From Vicia villosa (Eukaryota; Streptophyta; Magnoliopsida; Fabales; Fabaceae): DNA of 64,000 bases. The position numbers and the translations under genes were made by a program. The notes under the pieces were generated by a model. The model did not search any database. It saw nothing but the letters and a program-made list of their open reading frames with translations, and was not told the origin of the DNA. Below, piece by piece: positions 1-11,617 of the stretch. The stretch is taken from positions 118,782,514 to 118,846,513 of the forward strand of contig NC_081183.1 of NCBI RefSeq assembly GCF_029867415.1. The letters are read 5' to 3'. How positions within the stretch are numbered: position 1 is the first letter of the stretch; each line of letters opens with the position of its first letter.

Positions 1-599
1 TAACATCTCCTTTCCCAATGGCCAAATGATCGGAAAGGGCAATACTCAACATTTTAGAACCTTTAATCTTAAATCAAGAACAACCTCAAATAACGAAACA
101 CACAAAGCTTTCTACTACTGACTTGTACAACTGCAGTGTCATTCTAATATTGTAAGCTTTGCCAGACATTATCTCATTAGCAAAGAACAATAACTTAAAG
201 GAATAAGTTTTACATTTAACTTTTTTGGAAAGTCAATAACTTGTAATTGAGATTTATTAGGTTTACAACTCTTCCAAAATAGCTGTATACAAAGTACTTT
301 GCAATTTTTCTAAAGCCCTTAGATCAGCAAGTCATTAAAACTTTAAGGCATGGAAGCTTTTAAAGGAGATTAGGCAATAAATCTTATTGATTGTCTGTAA
401 TCAATTAAGATTATAGTAGAAATGTCTCAAGTTATTAGCCAGTATAATTTTTTTATTTTTTTTTGTGTTTGATCTTCTCTATCCCTAATCTGTTATTATT
501 CTGTTGCAATGCATTTTGTGCTTGATAATATGGAAAAAGCAACACAATTCAAGCCCCATCTCTACATATTTATGTTTCTCTTAGCTTTAAAATTCATTT
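1..599. other. AT-rich intergenic DNA, nothing recognised
   Basis: No ORF of note, RNA gene or element end was seen. The sequence is plain AT-rich DNA lying left of a terminal-inverted-repeat element. Confidence 0.5.
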
Positions 600-608
600 A
601 AAATTTAA

Positions 609-1760
609 GAGTGAAGACCCATTTTGGTCCCTCACAAATATTACACGAGTCAAATTAGTCCTTCACAATAAAATAGACCCAATTTAATCCCTTATAAAAT
701 TTAACCGGATCATATAAGTCCTTCTGTTAATATTTTTTTCAAATCGATTTTTTCCTAGTTTTAAACCGTGATGGACTGCCATGTTGGATTTTATTTATTT
801 TTCATTTTTTAAATACTAAATTGATTTTTATTTTTAAACTCATTTTTAAACAATTATAAATTAATAATATAAAAAAACCAAAATTGTTTCTTATAAGAAG
901 TTGAACTCAGACCATGTGGTTAATCTTAAACAATTCTAAATTTAAAATAAAAAATACAAAATTTATATCAATATGGTCTCAAACCTAATTACTTAAGTCT
1001 CTTCAGACTAAATGACAGTCAATTTAATAAAATAGAAATTGATTTGTCTATTTGTAAATGATAGTCACTTTACTAACAATAGAAATTGAGTTGTCTAGTT
1101 GCTATTGATAGTCATTTTACTAACCGTAGAAATTGATTTGTCTAGTTGTAAATGATAATCACTTTATTAACAATAGAAATTGATTTATCTAGTTGTAAAT
1201 GATAATCACTTTACTAACAATAGAAATTGACCTTTCTTGTTGTAAATAATAGTCACTTTACTAACAATAGAAATTAATTTTTCTAGTTGTAAATGATAGT
1301 CACTTTATTAACGATAGAAATTGATTTGTCTAGTTGTAAAGTGAAAATCATTTAACTTGAAGGGACTTGAATTTGAGACCTCATAGGTAAAAATTTATGT
1401 ATAGAATTTGTTAATATTAGAAGAAATCATGGAAATGACTGGTTTAAAAATTACTTTATAAGAAATAATTTTGGCTTTTTTGATATTAATCATTGATAAA
1501 TGTTTAAAAATGAAATTAAAAATAAAAAATAATTTAGTATTTAAAAAATAAAAAAATCCAACGTGTCAGTTCAGTCACGGTTTAAAAGTATGAAAAGAAC
1601 CGATTTAGAAGTAGGAAAAAACCGTTTGAGAAAAATATTAGCAGAATGACTAATATGATCCGGTTATATTTTATAAGGGATTAAGTTGGGTCAATCTTTT
1701 TTGTGATGGACTAATTTGACTCGTGTAATATTTGTGAAGGACCAAAATGGGCTTTCACTC
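609..1760. mobile_element. Non-autonomous MULE-type element with long TIRs
   Basis: The two ends are long inverted repeats. The left arm starts GAGTGAAGACCCATTTTGGT, and the reverse complement of the right end starts GAGTGAAAGCCCATTTTGGT. Similarity continues inward for about 290 bp on each side (roughly 609-900 and 1455-1760). The element is flanked by a perfect 9-bp direct repeat AAAATTTAA at 600-608 and 1761-1769. Long TIRs with a 9-bp target duplication are the known signature of Mutator-like (MULE) elements. No transposase ORF is present, so it is non-autonomous. The centre holds a 47-bp tandem repeat, annotated separately. The class is inferred from structure alone. Confidence 0.85.
1026..1349. 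repeat. 47-bp tandem repeat inside the MULE
   Basis: About seven head-to-tail copies of a 47-bp unit centred on GATAGTCACTTTACTAACAA and a TAGAAATTGATTTGTCTAG tract. The recurring GATA(G/A)TCA starts fall at 1060, 1107 and 1154, exactly 47 bp apart. Copies differ by a few substitutions. The array fills the space between the two TIRs. Confidence 0.85.
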
Positions 1761-2136
1761 AAAATTTAAACGAAATATGATTTATGAAACAAACTAAAAC
1801 ACGTTACAAAAATAGATAAGTCATCAAAATAATTGATAAACCTACAAATAAAAATGAATATGTAGTAATTCTCCCTAAATTGATTCATTTCATTACTAAA
1901 AATTGATAATTAAAAAATATGCAATAACAAAATAACAAATGAAAACAACATGTTGTTTTTACAAAATACAGTTTTTGGACCATAACTCTCAAATAAACTA
2001 ACAAGACAAATAGAACATATTCAGTGTCTTCAAATCAAAGTATATAGTAACTCAAATGATGCCATATTGATATTGCAAAATGGTATATTTTAACATGGAA
2101 CAATGCAAACAAACTTAAATTTGAAGCTCTTTAATA

Positions 2137-2280
2137 AGTCTCGTATGAAAGAAAAGAGAGCCAACGTGAGCAAGGACTACTCGCCGACGACACTCAAATG
2201 AGAAAGGATTCTACATTGATAGTTGTTGCCGGCAAGTCATCCTTGGCTCAAATCCACTCTCCCTGCCTTTTCATGCAAGA
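2137..2280 (-). ncRNA. MIR169: MIR169 precursor, copy D
   Basis: Read on the minus strand, the 5' arm contains TGAGCCAAGGATGACTTGCC followed by GG (2229-2250). This is the recognisable plant miR169 family sequence in its usual 5p position. The 3' arm, at about 2168-2187 on the plus strand, reads GGCGAGTAGTCCTTGCTCA on the minus strand and pairs with the mature segment with a few G-U pairs and mismatches, as a star strand should. Pairing continues below the duplex between the GCATGAAAAGGCAGGGAGAG side and the CTCTCTTTTCTTTCATACGA side. Known role: miR169 guides cleavage of NF-YA (CCAAT-box factor) mRNAs in drought, nutrient and nodulation responses. A TATA box lies upstream at 2366-2373. Folding was judged by eye. 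The strongest alternative is a non-expressed duplicate. Confidence 0.88.
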
Positions 2281-2365
2281 CATTAGAGCAAATCAACAAC
2301 ATCTTTGAAACTTAACCTATTATCTTCTAAACTGTAATGTGTGTCACACCCTTCATTCGGCCATG

Positions 2366-2373
2366 TATTTATA
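2366..2373 (-). promoter_or_regulatory. TATA box of MIR169 copy D
   Basis: TATAAATA on the minus strand, about 86 bp upstream of the hairpin's 5' arm. The same octamer occurs at the matching place in copies A, B and C, although the surrounding sequence has diverged. That suggests it is the pol II core promoter of the primary transcript. Confidence 0.7.
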
Positions 2374-2696
2374 AGCACAAAATTAATGTCAAAGGGTTAT
2401 AGTTTTAATTTCTTCAAAGGAAATATTCCATATTAGACATTGATCCCTTTTACCAATATATCAGTGTCCTTGATGCTTCTTATCCAAAACCGTAATTGCT
2501 GTATATATAGAATCAAATTTTTGCTACAGAAGAAAAATATAGTTGACAATTGGCTCATTTTCTTGCCAAAAATGTTTGTTGATTGATTAACATTACTTGT
2601 TGTGGGAATAGAATATAACAAGGGGAACTAAAGCAGCTAGAGGAGTGGTTACCCGTGTGATTTGGTATATATTGTCAATGTCAACAGTTCTAGATA

Positions 2697-2926
2697 TTGT
2701 GTGGTGTATTAAAACTATGGTTTGGAGATGGATGTTCATCGGGAAGATTACTTATCCAAATTGCAATTTTTATGAATTCATCAAAAATCCTTTGTTTTAT
2801 TTATATTAAGTGCGATTGGTTTGTAATTTTTCTTTTTATCGAGCTTGGCCTCGTTTCCTTTTGTAATCTGGTTGAGAACATTTAGTTCTCTTTGCAATAT
2901 ATCTGGCTTACAAAAAAAAAAAAAAA
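2697..2926 (+). mobile_element. 5'-truncated L1 LINE tail
   Basis: The sequence matches the 3' end of the full L1 at 4246-10130. It shares the C-terminal codons of the zinc-binding region (a TVW..MVWRW segment, then PNCNFYEF), the 3'UTR words TTGGTTTGTAATTTTTCTTT and GGTTGAGAAC, and a poly-A tail of about 15 bases at 2912-2926. Only the last 230 bp were inserted. No clear target duplication was seen. Confidence 0.8.
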
Positions 2927-3505
2927 CAATTTTTTCTCAAAAATATAGCTTATCAGAAGATCGTATATAATAAGATTTTGACTTAATTAATATTAATGGG
3001 TTTTGTAAGAATATGTGCTAAAATACATAGGTGTTCTTCATCATTAAATCATTATCTGTACGTTCTATGCTTGTGTACGGTTTTCCCAATGTATACATCT
3101 AGTATGGTCCGATAAAAAAAATTAATTAAGAGTTAAATATATAATACCCAATACTTTTGTAATATAGGTGAAATTTGCTTTATCCCTAGTAATAAAAATT
3201 GAATCACTTTTTTTAAATGTTTAAATCTATGTCTTTTGTCTGATAAGTTCACAAGTTACCTCCGATAATATATTTTTTTTATTTGCGCTCTAAATTCAAT
3301 GTTTAATTAGTATGCTTAGAAGAATAATCCAAAAAAAATGTTACAGTGTGTAAAACAAAAATCGCCTACATTACAGAAGTAAAGTCGTATTAAATCTAAA
3401 ATCTTAAAAGATGACATATTCTTTATGGACATCTAATATGTAGATTATAAAAAAATATATTTTAAATTGAATATTATTATTTTTAGTAAATTTTAATTAT
3501 TTCAA

Positions 3506-3723
3506 TTATTATTATTATTATTATTATTATTATGGTTAAATAAATTTTTTGTCCCTATAATATTGTATTTTAACTTTTAGTTCTTCCTGGATTTTAGCTG
3601 GTTTTGGCAACGGATTTTTTGTAAAAACCGTTGCCTAAAGTCAGGAGGGACTAAAAAAGAAAACTGTAATATTTATAGGACCAAAAACTTATTTAATCCT
3701 TATTATTATTATTATTATTATTA

Positions 3724-3791
<68 letters not shown>
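3506..3791. repeat. ATT/TTA microsatellite split by a MITE
   Basis: ATT repeats run from about 3506 to 3533 and again from 3700 to 3791, with one imperfect TTATCATTA. The two tracts were probably one array before the MITE at 3534-3699 inserted. Confidence 0.85.
3534..3699. mobile_element. Foldback MITE in the ATT microsatellite
   Basis: A 166-bp palindrome-like element. The left end GGTTAAATAAATTTTTTGTC pairs with the reverse complement of the right end (GGATTAAATAAGTTTTTGGT). The centre pairs GGCAACGG with CCGTTGCC around a short AT loop. It has no coding capacity. The family is not assigned; it is similar in style to short TIR MITEs of legumes. Confidence 0.75.
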
Positions 3792-3793
<2 letters not shown>

Positions 3794-4230
3794 AGTGTAT
3801 CTGAAGCTTTTGTTATAGCGTTTAAAGATCAGCTTAGATTAGGAGTTTACTTTTGGTTTTTCTTCTTCCTTATTTTATTTCACAGTTTTTTTTACTTTGT
3901 GGAAGGATTATTTTATCAAGATAAATTGTATTGGAATTCTTCTAATTTAGGAATTTGGTTTTCTTATATTTTGAATTGTGGTGAAAATATTTTATAAATC
4001 CTTGACGAGTCTTTGATTGTCGTTTCAGAAAAAGGGTTTGAAATTTGTAAGAGGAAAAGTCTTACTTCGATTTAATTTAACGGCATGGATGTTAGCAATC
4101 ACTCTATGCAAAATAGAAGCCACTGGCCAGGTATATGATCAAGAACCGAGATAAATTCATTTTCTATCTAGTTAAGAAGCTGGTTATTGCAAACTAAAAT
4201 GATAAATATTGTCTGCATGAAGAATATATA
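3792..4230. other. Non-coding spacer
   Basis: AT-rich DNA between the microsatellite and the L1 insertion. No gene, RNA or element end was recognised. Confidence 0.4.
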
Positions 4231-4322
4231 ACATCTAAGGTTAATAGCTTTTGAAAATTTCTCTCTCTAAAATGGCGCTCTAACCTCTCTCTAGAAGGGG
4301 GTTAGGGTTTGCAATCTAGCTG

Positions 4323-6319
4323 ATGAGTGGCAACCGGCAATCAAGGGTTAAGGAAGGATGGAAAACAGTTTCTGGCCGTCGAAATCAGAGGAGATTGAGC
4401 TTCAATTGGGACACTTTCCCTTTTGGGGGGAGTAACCGCAATCACCAGTCGTCTGGAGTGGAGATAACTTCTTTTTATGTTTTGGAATTCCCAGACTACT
4501 CAAGCGCGAAGGATCTTTTCGAGTTGTTTGGATGTGTAGGGAAGGCAGTGGAAGTTTCAATCTCTCCGAGGAGGAACAACAGGGGAAAACGTTTTCGTTT
4601 TATGCGTTTGGCAAGCATAGAAGATGGCAGATTGTTTGCGGGCAGGGAGGAAGATCCATGCCAATCTTCCTCATTTTCAAAGGGGTAAGCTGGTAGGAGA
4701 TTCGAGGTTTGTGAATCAGAGTATCAGAGGAGGGGGTTCCAAAGGGGTTAAGGAGGCGGCGGAGGTGAGTTTCAGAGTAGGAATGGGATCCAGAAGGGGC
4801 AACAGAACATTCGCGGCGGTGGTAGGGGGAGTTTCGGGTTGCAAAGATGTTTCAGGGGATCTGTCCACAAATTTCTGTTTCAAGTCTAATGATGAAGACA
4901 AAAAGAGATTTCTGAAAGCTTATGTTGGGAGAGTTCTCATTCCAGGGTCAGCTTACAACATTTAATCTTATATGGAGATGGAGGGTGTTTATGCTGTGAG
5001 AGTTATTCCGTTGGGAGGGGATGTCTGTCTGTTGGAGGATAGGGAGTCGTGTTTTATCGAAGATTTGACTGTAGAAGGGGAAACCTGGTGAAATAGCTGG
5101 TTCTCTTAGATTAAGAGGTGGGAGGAAGGAACGGTTGGTTAGAGTAGGGATGTGTGGCTGAGAATCTTCGGTATCCCTGCTCACGTGTGGAAGTCTGACT
5201 TTTTCGTGGCTTTGGCGGAGGTGTGGGGGAAATTCATTTGCGTGGACGAGAGAACAGCGAAAGGAGAAGCTTTTGATGCCACAAGGATTATGGTGAAGGT
5301 TAATTTAGATCTCAAAATTCCTGACTTCTTTCCTGTTAACATTGATGGTAAGATGTTCAATTTAGTGGTGCGAGAGGATGCGATGGGGTTGTTTAGAAGT
5401 AATGTAGAGCCGTCGGGAAATGGGGATTCTGCTTCTTCATCAGCAGACTCTGGAAGAATTTGGCAGGATGTTAATGGAGTTGAATAAGAGGATTTAGGAA
5501 CAGAATTCTCAACCAATTCTATTCAACAGTTTTCTTCGAAGGGAAGTTTAAACCATGGCGTTGGCGTTTCGTTCAGTGATCAAGGAGAAATTGATAAGGG
5601 AGATTCGTCAGGAGGCGGAGATGGAGGATCGAAAAATCTCCAGGGCTCGTCTTCGATTCCAGTTTTGCTGGGCAGGGAAGAAAATAGTGCTGCTGCTGGG
5701 AAGGATGCAGAATTGGGGAGTTTCGACGAGGCAGTATCACGTTTTCGGGCAGAAACTTCTTTGAATTTTGTCTCGAATAACATTTCTGGGAGTGAGAAAG
5801 GTGATGGTTCTGTTTCCTTGCAATCAGCGGTTAAGTGTTCCTTAGCTGACCTCAACCAGTGCTGTACAAAAAACGGTGCCCAAAGATTCTTAAGAAGAAG
5901 TCTGTTAATGGGTGGGGAAATTTATGTAAGGGTGGAGGGAACAAATTTTGTTGTAATGGATGTAAGATATTAAAAAAGCCAAATAACAGCCGTAAAGGGA
6001 AGAGCCGGAAAGGTGAGCACAGCGGGGAACAAAGGGGAACTTTACTGTTAAATTTCACAGCAGGGTCGGGGAGTTTAGAAGTTTCCCAATGTTCGGTATT
6101 CTATGGAGATCACATCGAGGAGTCTGATATAGTTAGAAATAACAGGCATCAATGGAAGTATTTGAAAAATGATTTCGGTGGGAATTTGTGGGATGCTATA
6201 GCGGCATTGGGTGTGGTTGATGTGGAGGGATGTGGCAAGAAAAGTTGTTTGAGTCGAGGCATTGAAGAGGGAGATTGTGAGAACCGGGAAGGACGGAAGG
6301 AGCTTACTAACGGAGACTC
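4323..6319 (+). pseudogene. L1 ORF1 (RRM / RNA-binding protein), broken
   Basis: ORF1 of plant L1s encodes an RNA-binding chaperone of the LINE ribonucleoprotein. The first 121 codons (4323-4688) hold an RRM-like fold, with ITSFYVLEFPDYSSAKDLFE as an RNP2-like strand and helix and RGKRFRFMRLA as the RNP1-like strand. Downstream frames carry WLRIFGIPAHVWKSDFF (about 5155-5205), typical of the middle domain of plant LINE ORF1 proteins. The reading frame shifts near 4640-4690 and is stopped at about 4963 and 5485, then continues in pieces to the start of ORF2. The ORF1 start is the first ATG after the GGGTTAGGGTTTGC leader. It is not translatable as one protein. Confidence 0.8.
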
Positions 6320-9300
6320 ATGATCATCGGCTCTTTGAACATAAGAGGGGGTGTCAATTCTCTTAAGAGGAAGAGAATTAGTGCTATTATTCAAAAATCT
6401 AAGGCGGATATGTTTTTGTTACAGGAAACTAAGATCACTAACATGGCGGATGGCTTGGCGAAAAGTTTTTGGAACACTCTGGAGGTTGGGTTTTCTTTTT
6501 CTAATTCTTCGGAAAGGTCGGGAGGCTTGATTACTCTATGGAAATGTAACAATGTGGAGGTTTTGTGTAATTTTAAAGGAGATGGGTACTTGGGCACTAA
6601 AGTGGAGTGGAAGAATAATATTTATTACATTGTAAACATTTATTCTTCTTGTTTATTGAGCAAGAAGAAGGAGTTGTGGAAGGAGCTTCTAGAGTTGAAA
6701 TAAATTTTCAAAGATGGTGAATGGATAATGGGAGGGGACTTTAATGCTATTGAAAATTCTATAGAGAGGAAGGGGAGGATGGTGGTGGCGAACCATTATG
6801 AAACGGAGCTTTTTTTGGAATTTATTGATAAAAGTCTTTTGGTGGATGTTCCGTGTAAAGGTAAAAAGTTTTCTTGGTTTAGTGGTGACGGCAAATCTAT
6901 GAGTTGCTTAGATCGTTTCCTTGTTTCTAGTAATATTGTCTCTAATTGGGGTGTGGTTGGCCAACTCATTAGTGATAGAGACATCTCGGACCATTGCCCG
7001 GTTTGGTTAATGATGGATAATTTGGATTGGGGACCTAAACCTTTTAGATTCAGCAATGAGTGGTTTTAGCTTAATTCTTTCCTTCCTTTTGTGGAGAAAG
7101 AATGGAAAAGTTTGAAGGTGGAAGGAAGAGGTGATTTTATTCTAAAGGAAAAGCTTCGCTTATTAAAAGATAAACTTAGAAGGTGGAACAAAGAGATCTT
7201 TGGGAAGATAGAGTTGGAGATGGAAGATGGAGTCCGGGACTTGAATATTGCCGATGAAAGGTTAGTTTCCGAAAACGTTGCTTCTTTTGATGATAATCTT
7301 GCTTTTAGGAAGGAATCTAGTGCTAAGTTTTGGAGGAATATGAGGTTAAAAGAGAATATGCTTCTTCAAAAATCTAGAGTGAAGTGGATTAAGGAGGGAG
7401 ATTCAAATAGCGGTTTTTTTCACAAGATGATGAAACAAAGGAGAAGGATAAATCATTTAGGACCCATTATTACTCCGGAAGGTGTAGCGGGTTCGGTAGA
7501 AGATGTCAAAGAGGCGGTGTTTAATTTTTTCGAGAACAAATTTATAGAAACGAAAGAGACTCGGCCGATTTTGGATGGTATCCCATTTAATTCTATCAAT
7601 GGTTTGGAAGCGACGGATCTTGAGAAGCCTTTCTTAGAAGCCGAAATTAAAGAGGCGGTGTGGGAGTGTGGCGGAGACAAAATTCCGGGTCCGGATGGCT
7701 ATTCCTTTCTTTTCATAAAGAAATGTTGGTTTTTTATTAAAGAAGATTTTATTCGCCATTTCGAGTATTTCTTTGACGGGAACTCTGTTTCGAAGGTGAT
7801 CACCTCTTCTTTTTTTACTTTGATTCCGAAGAAATCCAATCAGGTATCTTTGGGTGACTATCGACCCATTTGTTTGGTTGGTTGCATGTATAAAGTGGTT
7901 ACAAAGCTCTTGGAGGGGAGACTAAAAAAGGTGTTGTTTTCGATCATTTCTAATTGCCAAAGTGTGTTCGTTCCCGGTAGGCAATAGTTAAACGGTGTTT
8001 TGGTGGCGAATGAAGTGGTCGATTTTTCTAGAAAAGAAGGTAGTAAATGCATTCTTTTTAAAGTTGACTTTGAGAAAGTGTATGACAAAGTAAGTTGGAA
8101 TTTCTTAAGGTACATGATGAAAAGAATGGGATTTGGTCAAAGGTGGTTGAAGTGGATGGAGTTATTGGTGTTTAATAGCAACATGTCGATTCTTGTTAAT
8201 GGGAGTCCTACTAAGGATTTTATGGTTTCAAGGGGTTTGAGGCAAGGCGATCCTCTCTCTCCTTTTCTTTTTGTTTTGGTGGCTGAAGGATTATCAGGCT
8301 TGGTGACAAGATCTATTGAAGTTGGGGATTTTCAAAGGTTTGATATTAAGAGATCTTGTGGGGTGGATATTCTCCAATTTGCGGATGATACTCTTCTAGT
8401 GGGCGAAGGTAGTTGGAAGCAAATTTGGGCGATTAAGGTGGTGCTTTGTGCTTTTGAAGTGGTTTCGGGCCTCGGAATTAATTACCAAAAGAGAAAGCTA
8501 ATTGGGATTAATTCTAATGTTCATTTCTTGGAAGCGGCTTCTCATGTTCTTTCTTGCAAGTTGGAAGAGATCAATTTTTACTTTCTCGGTATTCCTATTG
8601 GCTTTAATCCAAGGAAGGAATCTACTTGGAGTCCTCTTGTGGTGAATATGAAGAATCATTTGGAGGGGTGGACTAATCGCTTTCTAAATTTGGGAGGTAG
8701 AATGACTCTTCTTAAGTCCGTTCTTAGTTGTTTATCTATCTTCACTATGTCCTTTTACAAATGCCTCCGAAAGTGGTAAAAAAGCTTAACACCATTCAGA
8801 GTAACTTTCTATGGGGGGGAGTGGAGAATAATAGGAAAATCCATTGGGTGAAATGGAGGGATGTCAATCTTTCTTTTGATAAGGGGGGTTTGGGTGTTAA
8901 AAATATTGCTTTGTTTAATTTGGCCCTTCTTAACAAATGGAGATGGAAGATTCTTCAAGGCACCGAATCACTTTGGCATAGTATTTTGAAAGCTCGTTAT
9001 GGTGACTTGTCTCATAAGATGTTGAGCGGGGATAAGGGGTCATCTCCTCCTTCTCGTTGCTCTTTTTGGTGGAGGGACCTTTTAAAAATTTCTAATGATT
9101 TTTATCCTGATCCGATTGTTGATTGTAGTAGGTTCTCCGTCAATAATGGTTTTAATACTCCTTTTTGGCATGCTAAGTGGTTGGGAGGAGTCTCCTTGAA
9201 AGTCCTTTTTCCGGGTCTTTTTGAGGCGTCTAAATTGAAGAATTTTCCGTGGCGGCAATGGGCGGTTGGGGTAATGAAGGGTAGATATGGGGTGATTTCG

Positions 9301-10019
9301 GTTTGGAGGGGATTATTCCTTCGGATAGTGTGGTGGCGTTGAGGAATCTTTTGGATGGTTCAGAAGGGCGGAATGAGGGGAGAGATGGAGTGGAGTGGTT
9401 CAACAATAAGGAGATGGATTTTTTGGTGGCTTCTTGTTATTCTTATCTTTTGAAGAGATTCACTCCCTTCGGTTCTCCTAACAAAAGTGACGAAGCTTTT
9501 GGGCTTTTGTGGAAATTGGAGGTGCCTTTCAAAATCAAAGCATTCGGATGGAGACTTTTTCACAATAGGCTTCCTATTAAGGATTTGTTGTTGCATAGAG
9601 GTATCTCTCTTTCTTTAGATAATTTATTTTGCTCTTTTTGTGGTGTCGACTTAGAAAAGTGTAGGCATACTTTTTTTGTTTGTTGGGTGGTAAAAAGGAT
9701 TTAGAATGAAATAGCTTCTTGGGTTGGTATAGGAGATAGGGTGGAGGAAGAGTGTTTACCAAGTTTTATGGAGTGGCACTCCTTATTTAAATTCAAGAAA
9801 GTTAAGAGGTGTAAATTCGGTGTGGTTTGGTTAGCGGTTACGTGGTGTCTTTGGTTAGCTAGAAACGGAGTGTGTTTCCGGAATGATGGTTGGAGCGTCA
9901 ACAATATTGTTTGGAACATAAAACTAACAGTGTGGAGATGGTCTTTTTGTGGGAATATTACTAATTCAAATTACAATTTTTACGATTTTAGTAAGGACCC
10001 ATTGTTGTTCCTTTCGTAA
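6320..10019 (+). pseudogene. L1 ORF2 (endonuclease, reverse transcriptase, zinc-binding), broken
   Basis: ORF2 supplies the enzymes for target-primed reverse transcription. Domains in order are as follows. An APE-type endonuclease lies at 6320-7069, with SLNIRGG, LLQETK, GGDFNAI and SDHCPVW motifs. The reverse transcriptase lies at about 7640-8500, with GPDGYSF, LIPKK, DYRPICLVG, KVDFEKVYDKVSW, RGLRQGDPLSPFLF and an intact FADD catalytic motif. A C-terminal zinc-binding (zf-RVT) region lies at about 9480-9990, with LLWKLEVPFKIKAFGWRLF and C-x2-C motifs. The frame is stopped at 6701, 7067 and 7986 and shifted near 8760 and 9320. A second, closely related copy is at 24172-26610. Confidence 0.92.
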
Positions 10020-10193
10020 GGGTAATTGGTTTGTAATTTTCTTTTTTATCGGGGTTTCCCGTTGTCTATTGTAATCGGGTTTGAGAACCCCTAGTTCTCC
10101 TTTATATATAATTCCTTGCTTATGAAAAAAACATGTAAGGTTAATCAAAAGCATATTTTAGATATAGATTACAAACATGTTAAGCTGAATAAT

Positions 10194-11617
10194 CACTACT
10201 AAAAAAACACGTTAAGCCTTGGACGCGAAATGCATTTAATCTCAGCTATAAAAGCGAGGTAAAGAAAGTCGTCATGAAAAATTATCAAAAATTTTTTTCG
10301 GTGTTTAGAAAATCGTGGGGTAACGTTATCTGTACATGAGTTCAAACCCCAGCATCTGACTTTAATAATTTTCAAAACTAACTCATCATAGATTGATGTT
10401 TTTTAAACTCGTTATATTATTTACACAAAATACTAATAAATAAATTGTTTACACTCACCATGTTAAGGACGGTAATCAATATCTTCAATAATCATGTCAA
10501 AATTATACTCTCGGTTTTGTCAAAAATCAAGGTAATTAAAAAATATTTTCCCCTCAATTTCAGTAGAAAACTGCGGTGAATAAGCTTTTTTTAACGTTAC
10601 ATTGTTTGCATAGAATATTAAAATACATTATTACAACAAATACAGTTTCGTCATAGTCGTTGTTGTTCCAACTTCTAAGGATTGAATGCATCCAACTTAT
10701 AAGGAGTTATTTGTTCCAAACATGGGAAAATATTTTTTCTGCACTTGATATTCAACATAGAGAACTTTTCCAAGCTTCTTTAAATTCCAAAATTTCATTA
10801 TCTTGAGCAAATGTTTTCATGACAAATGCTTTCACGAGAAAGATATATAGTGGTAAATGTAGATAGTTTGTTGTGGATTGATGACTTGAAAATATCTTGA
10901 GCATTGTTCCTCTATGAATGTAGGGTAGAGGTTAGTTATTGTGACTGTGTAACAAAACCCCTCAGTGTTTTTAAAAAATTGAAGGAAAAAGTATTTTCTT
11001 TTTTAATAAAAAAATTAAATTGAATAAGGTAACCCCTTGGTTTTAGTAAAAAACCAAGGTAATAGGGTTCAAGCAAAAAATGGTGAATGATAAAAAATTG
11101 AAAGTAACATGTCATATTTCCCTTTAACAAACACCATTTTTTTTATACAATTTATACCATTTTTAGGAATAAATTTCTCAATGTTGTTAACCTAGGAAAA
11201 TAAGTGTTGTTTTCTTTGATTGGCAACAATGGAAGGTTATTCCAAAAATATAACAACAATATCAACACCATTATGTGAGATAGATTGCAAGAGATGGAAA
11301 AAAATTTTGTTCAAGATAGAATAACATTGAAGATTTTTTATGTCTTGTAATCCACCCAAAAAGAATTATGCATACGAATGTGAGGAGGCTACATATAAGG
11401 TAAGATTAGGGTGAAATCTTTTTAACGAGTGCTTTTAAAATAAAATCTGATTATTTTATCACTCGATTATTACGTAAACTAAAGGAATAAATCATTTTGT
11501 TTACACTTATAATGAAATAAAAAATAAACTGCAATAACTTGGATTTGAAGCATATCCTGTATTGTTTGTCCCATCAATGATATTAAAAAGCGAAGAAGTA
11601 TGTTCTTTTATTTAAAG
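10194..11617. mobile_element. CACTA element, A copy, right end lost
   Basis: It begins CACTACTAAAAAAACACG and aligns along its length with the complete CACTA at 26654-28656, including the AGCGAGGTAA and CCTCGGT-type subterminal repeats. Similarity stops at about 11617, where an L1 fragment with a foldback starts. The terminal TAGTAGTG seen in the B copy is missing here. No transposase ORF is seen. Confidence 0.75.

Larger units (their letters stand above)
2100..2990. repeat. MIR169 duplicated unit D (most diverged)
   Basis: This stretch is a diverged relative of units A, B and C. It has the MIR169 hairpin, the TATA-box region and a distal part at about 2545-2640 that resembles 21150-21290 (TTGACnnTTGGC, CATTTTCTT, TGTGGGAATAGAAT). 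A further piece, AAGATTTTGACTTAATT at about 2970, resembles 47050. An L1 tail at 2697-2926 interrupts the unit. Confidence 0.6.
4246..10130 (+). mobile_element. Full-length L1 LINE retrotransposon (defective)
   Basis: A complete plant L1 of about 5.9 kb: 5'UTR, ORF1, ORF2, a 3'UTR and a short A-rich tail (TATGAAAAAA). It is bounded by a near-perfect 15-bp target duplication, ACATCTAAGGTTAAT at 4231-4245 and ACATGTAAGGTTAAT at 10131-10145. Both ORFs carry several stops and frameshifts, so it is not autonomous now. It lies at the left edge of unit A. Seven other L1-derived pieces occur in the window. Confidence 0.93.

Noticed and set aside
1026..1349. 47-bp repeats as a CRISPR-like array
   Set aside because: Units are contiguous with no unique spacers, inside a plant DNA transposon.
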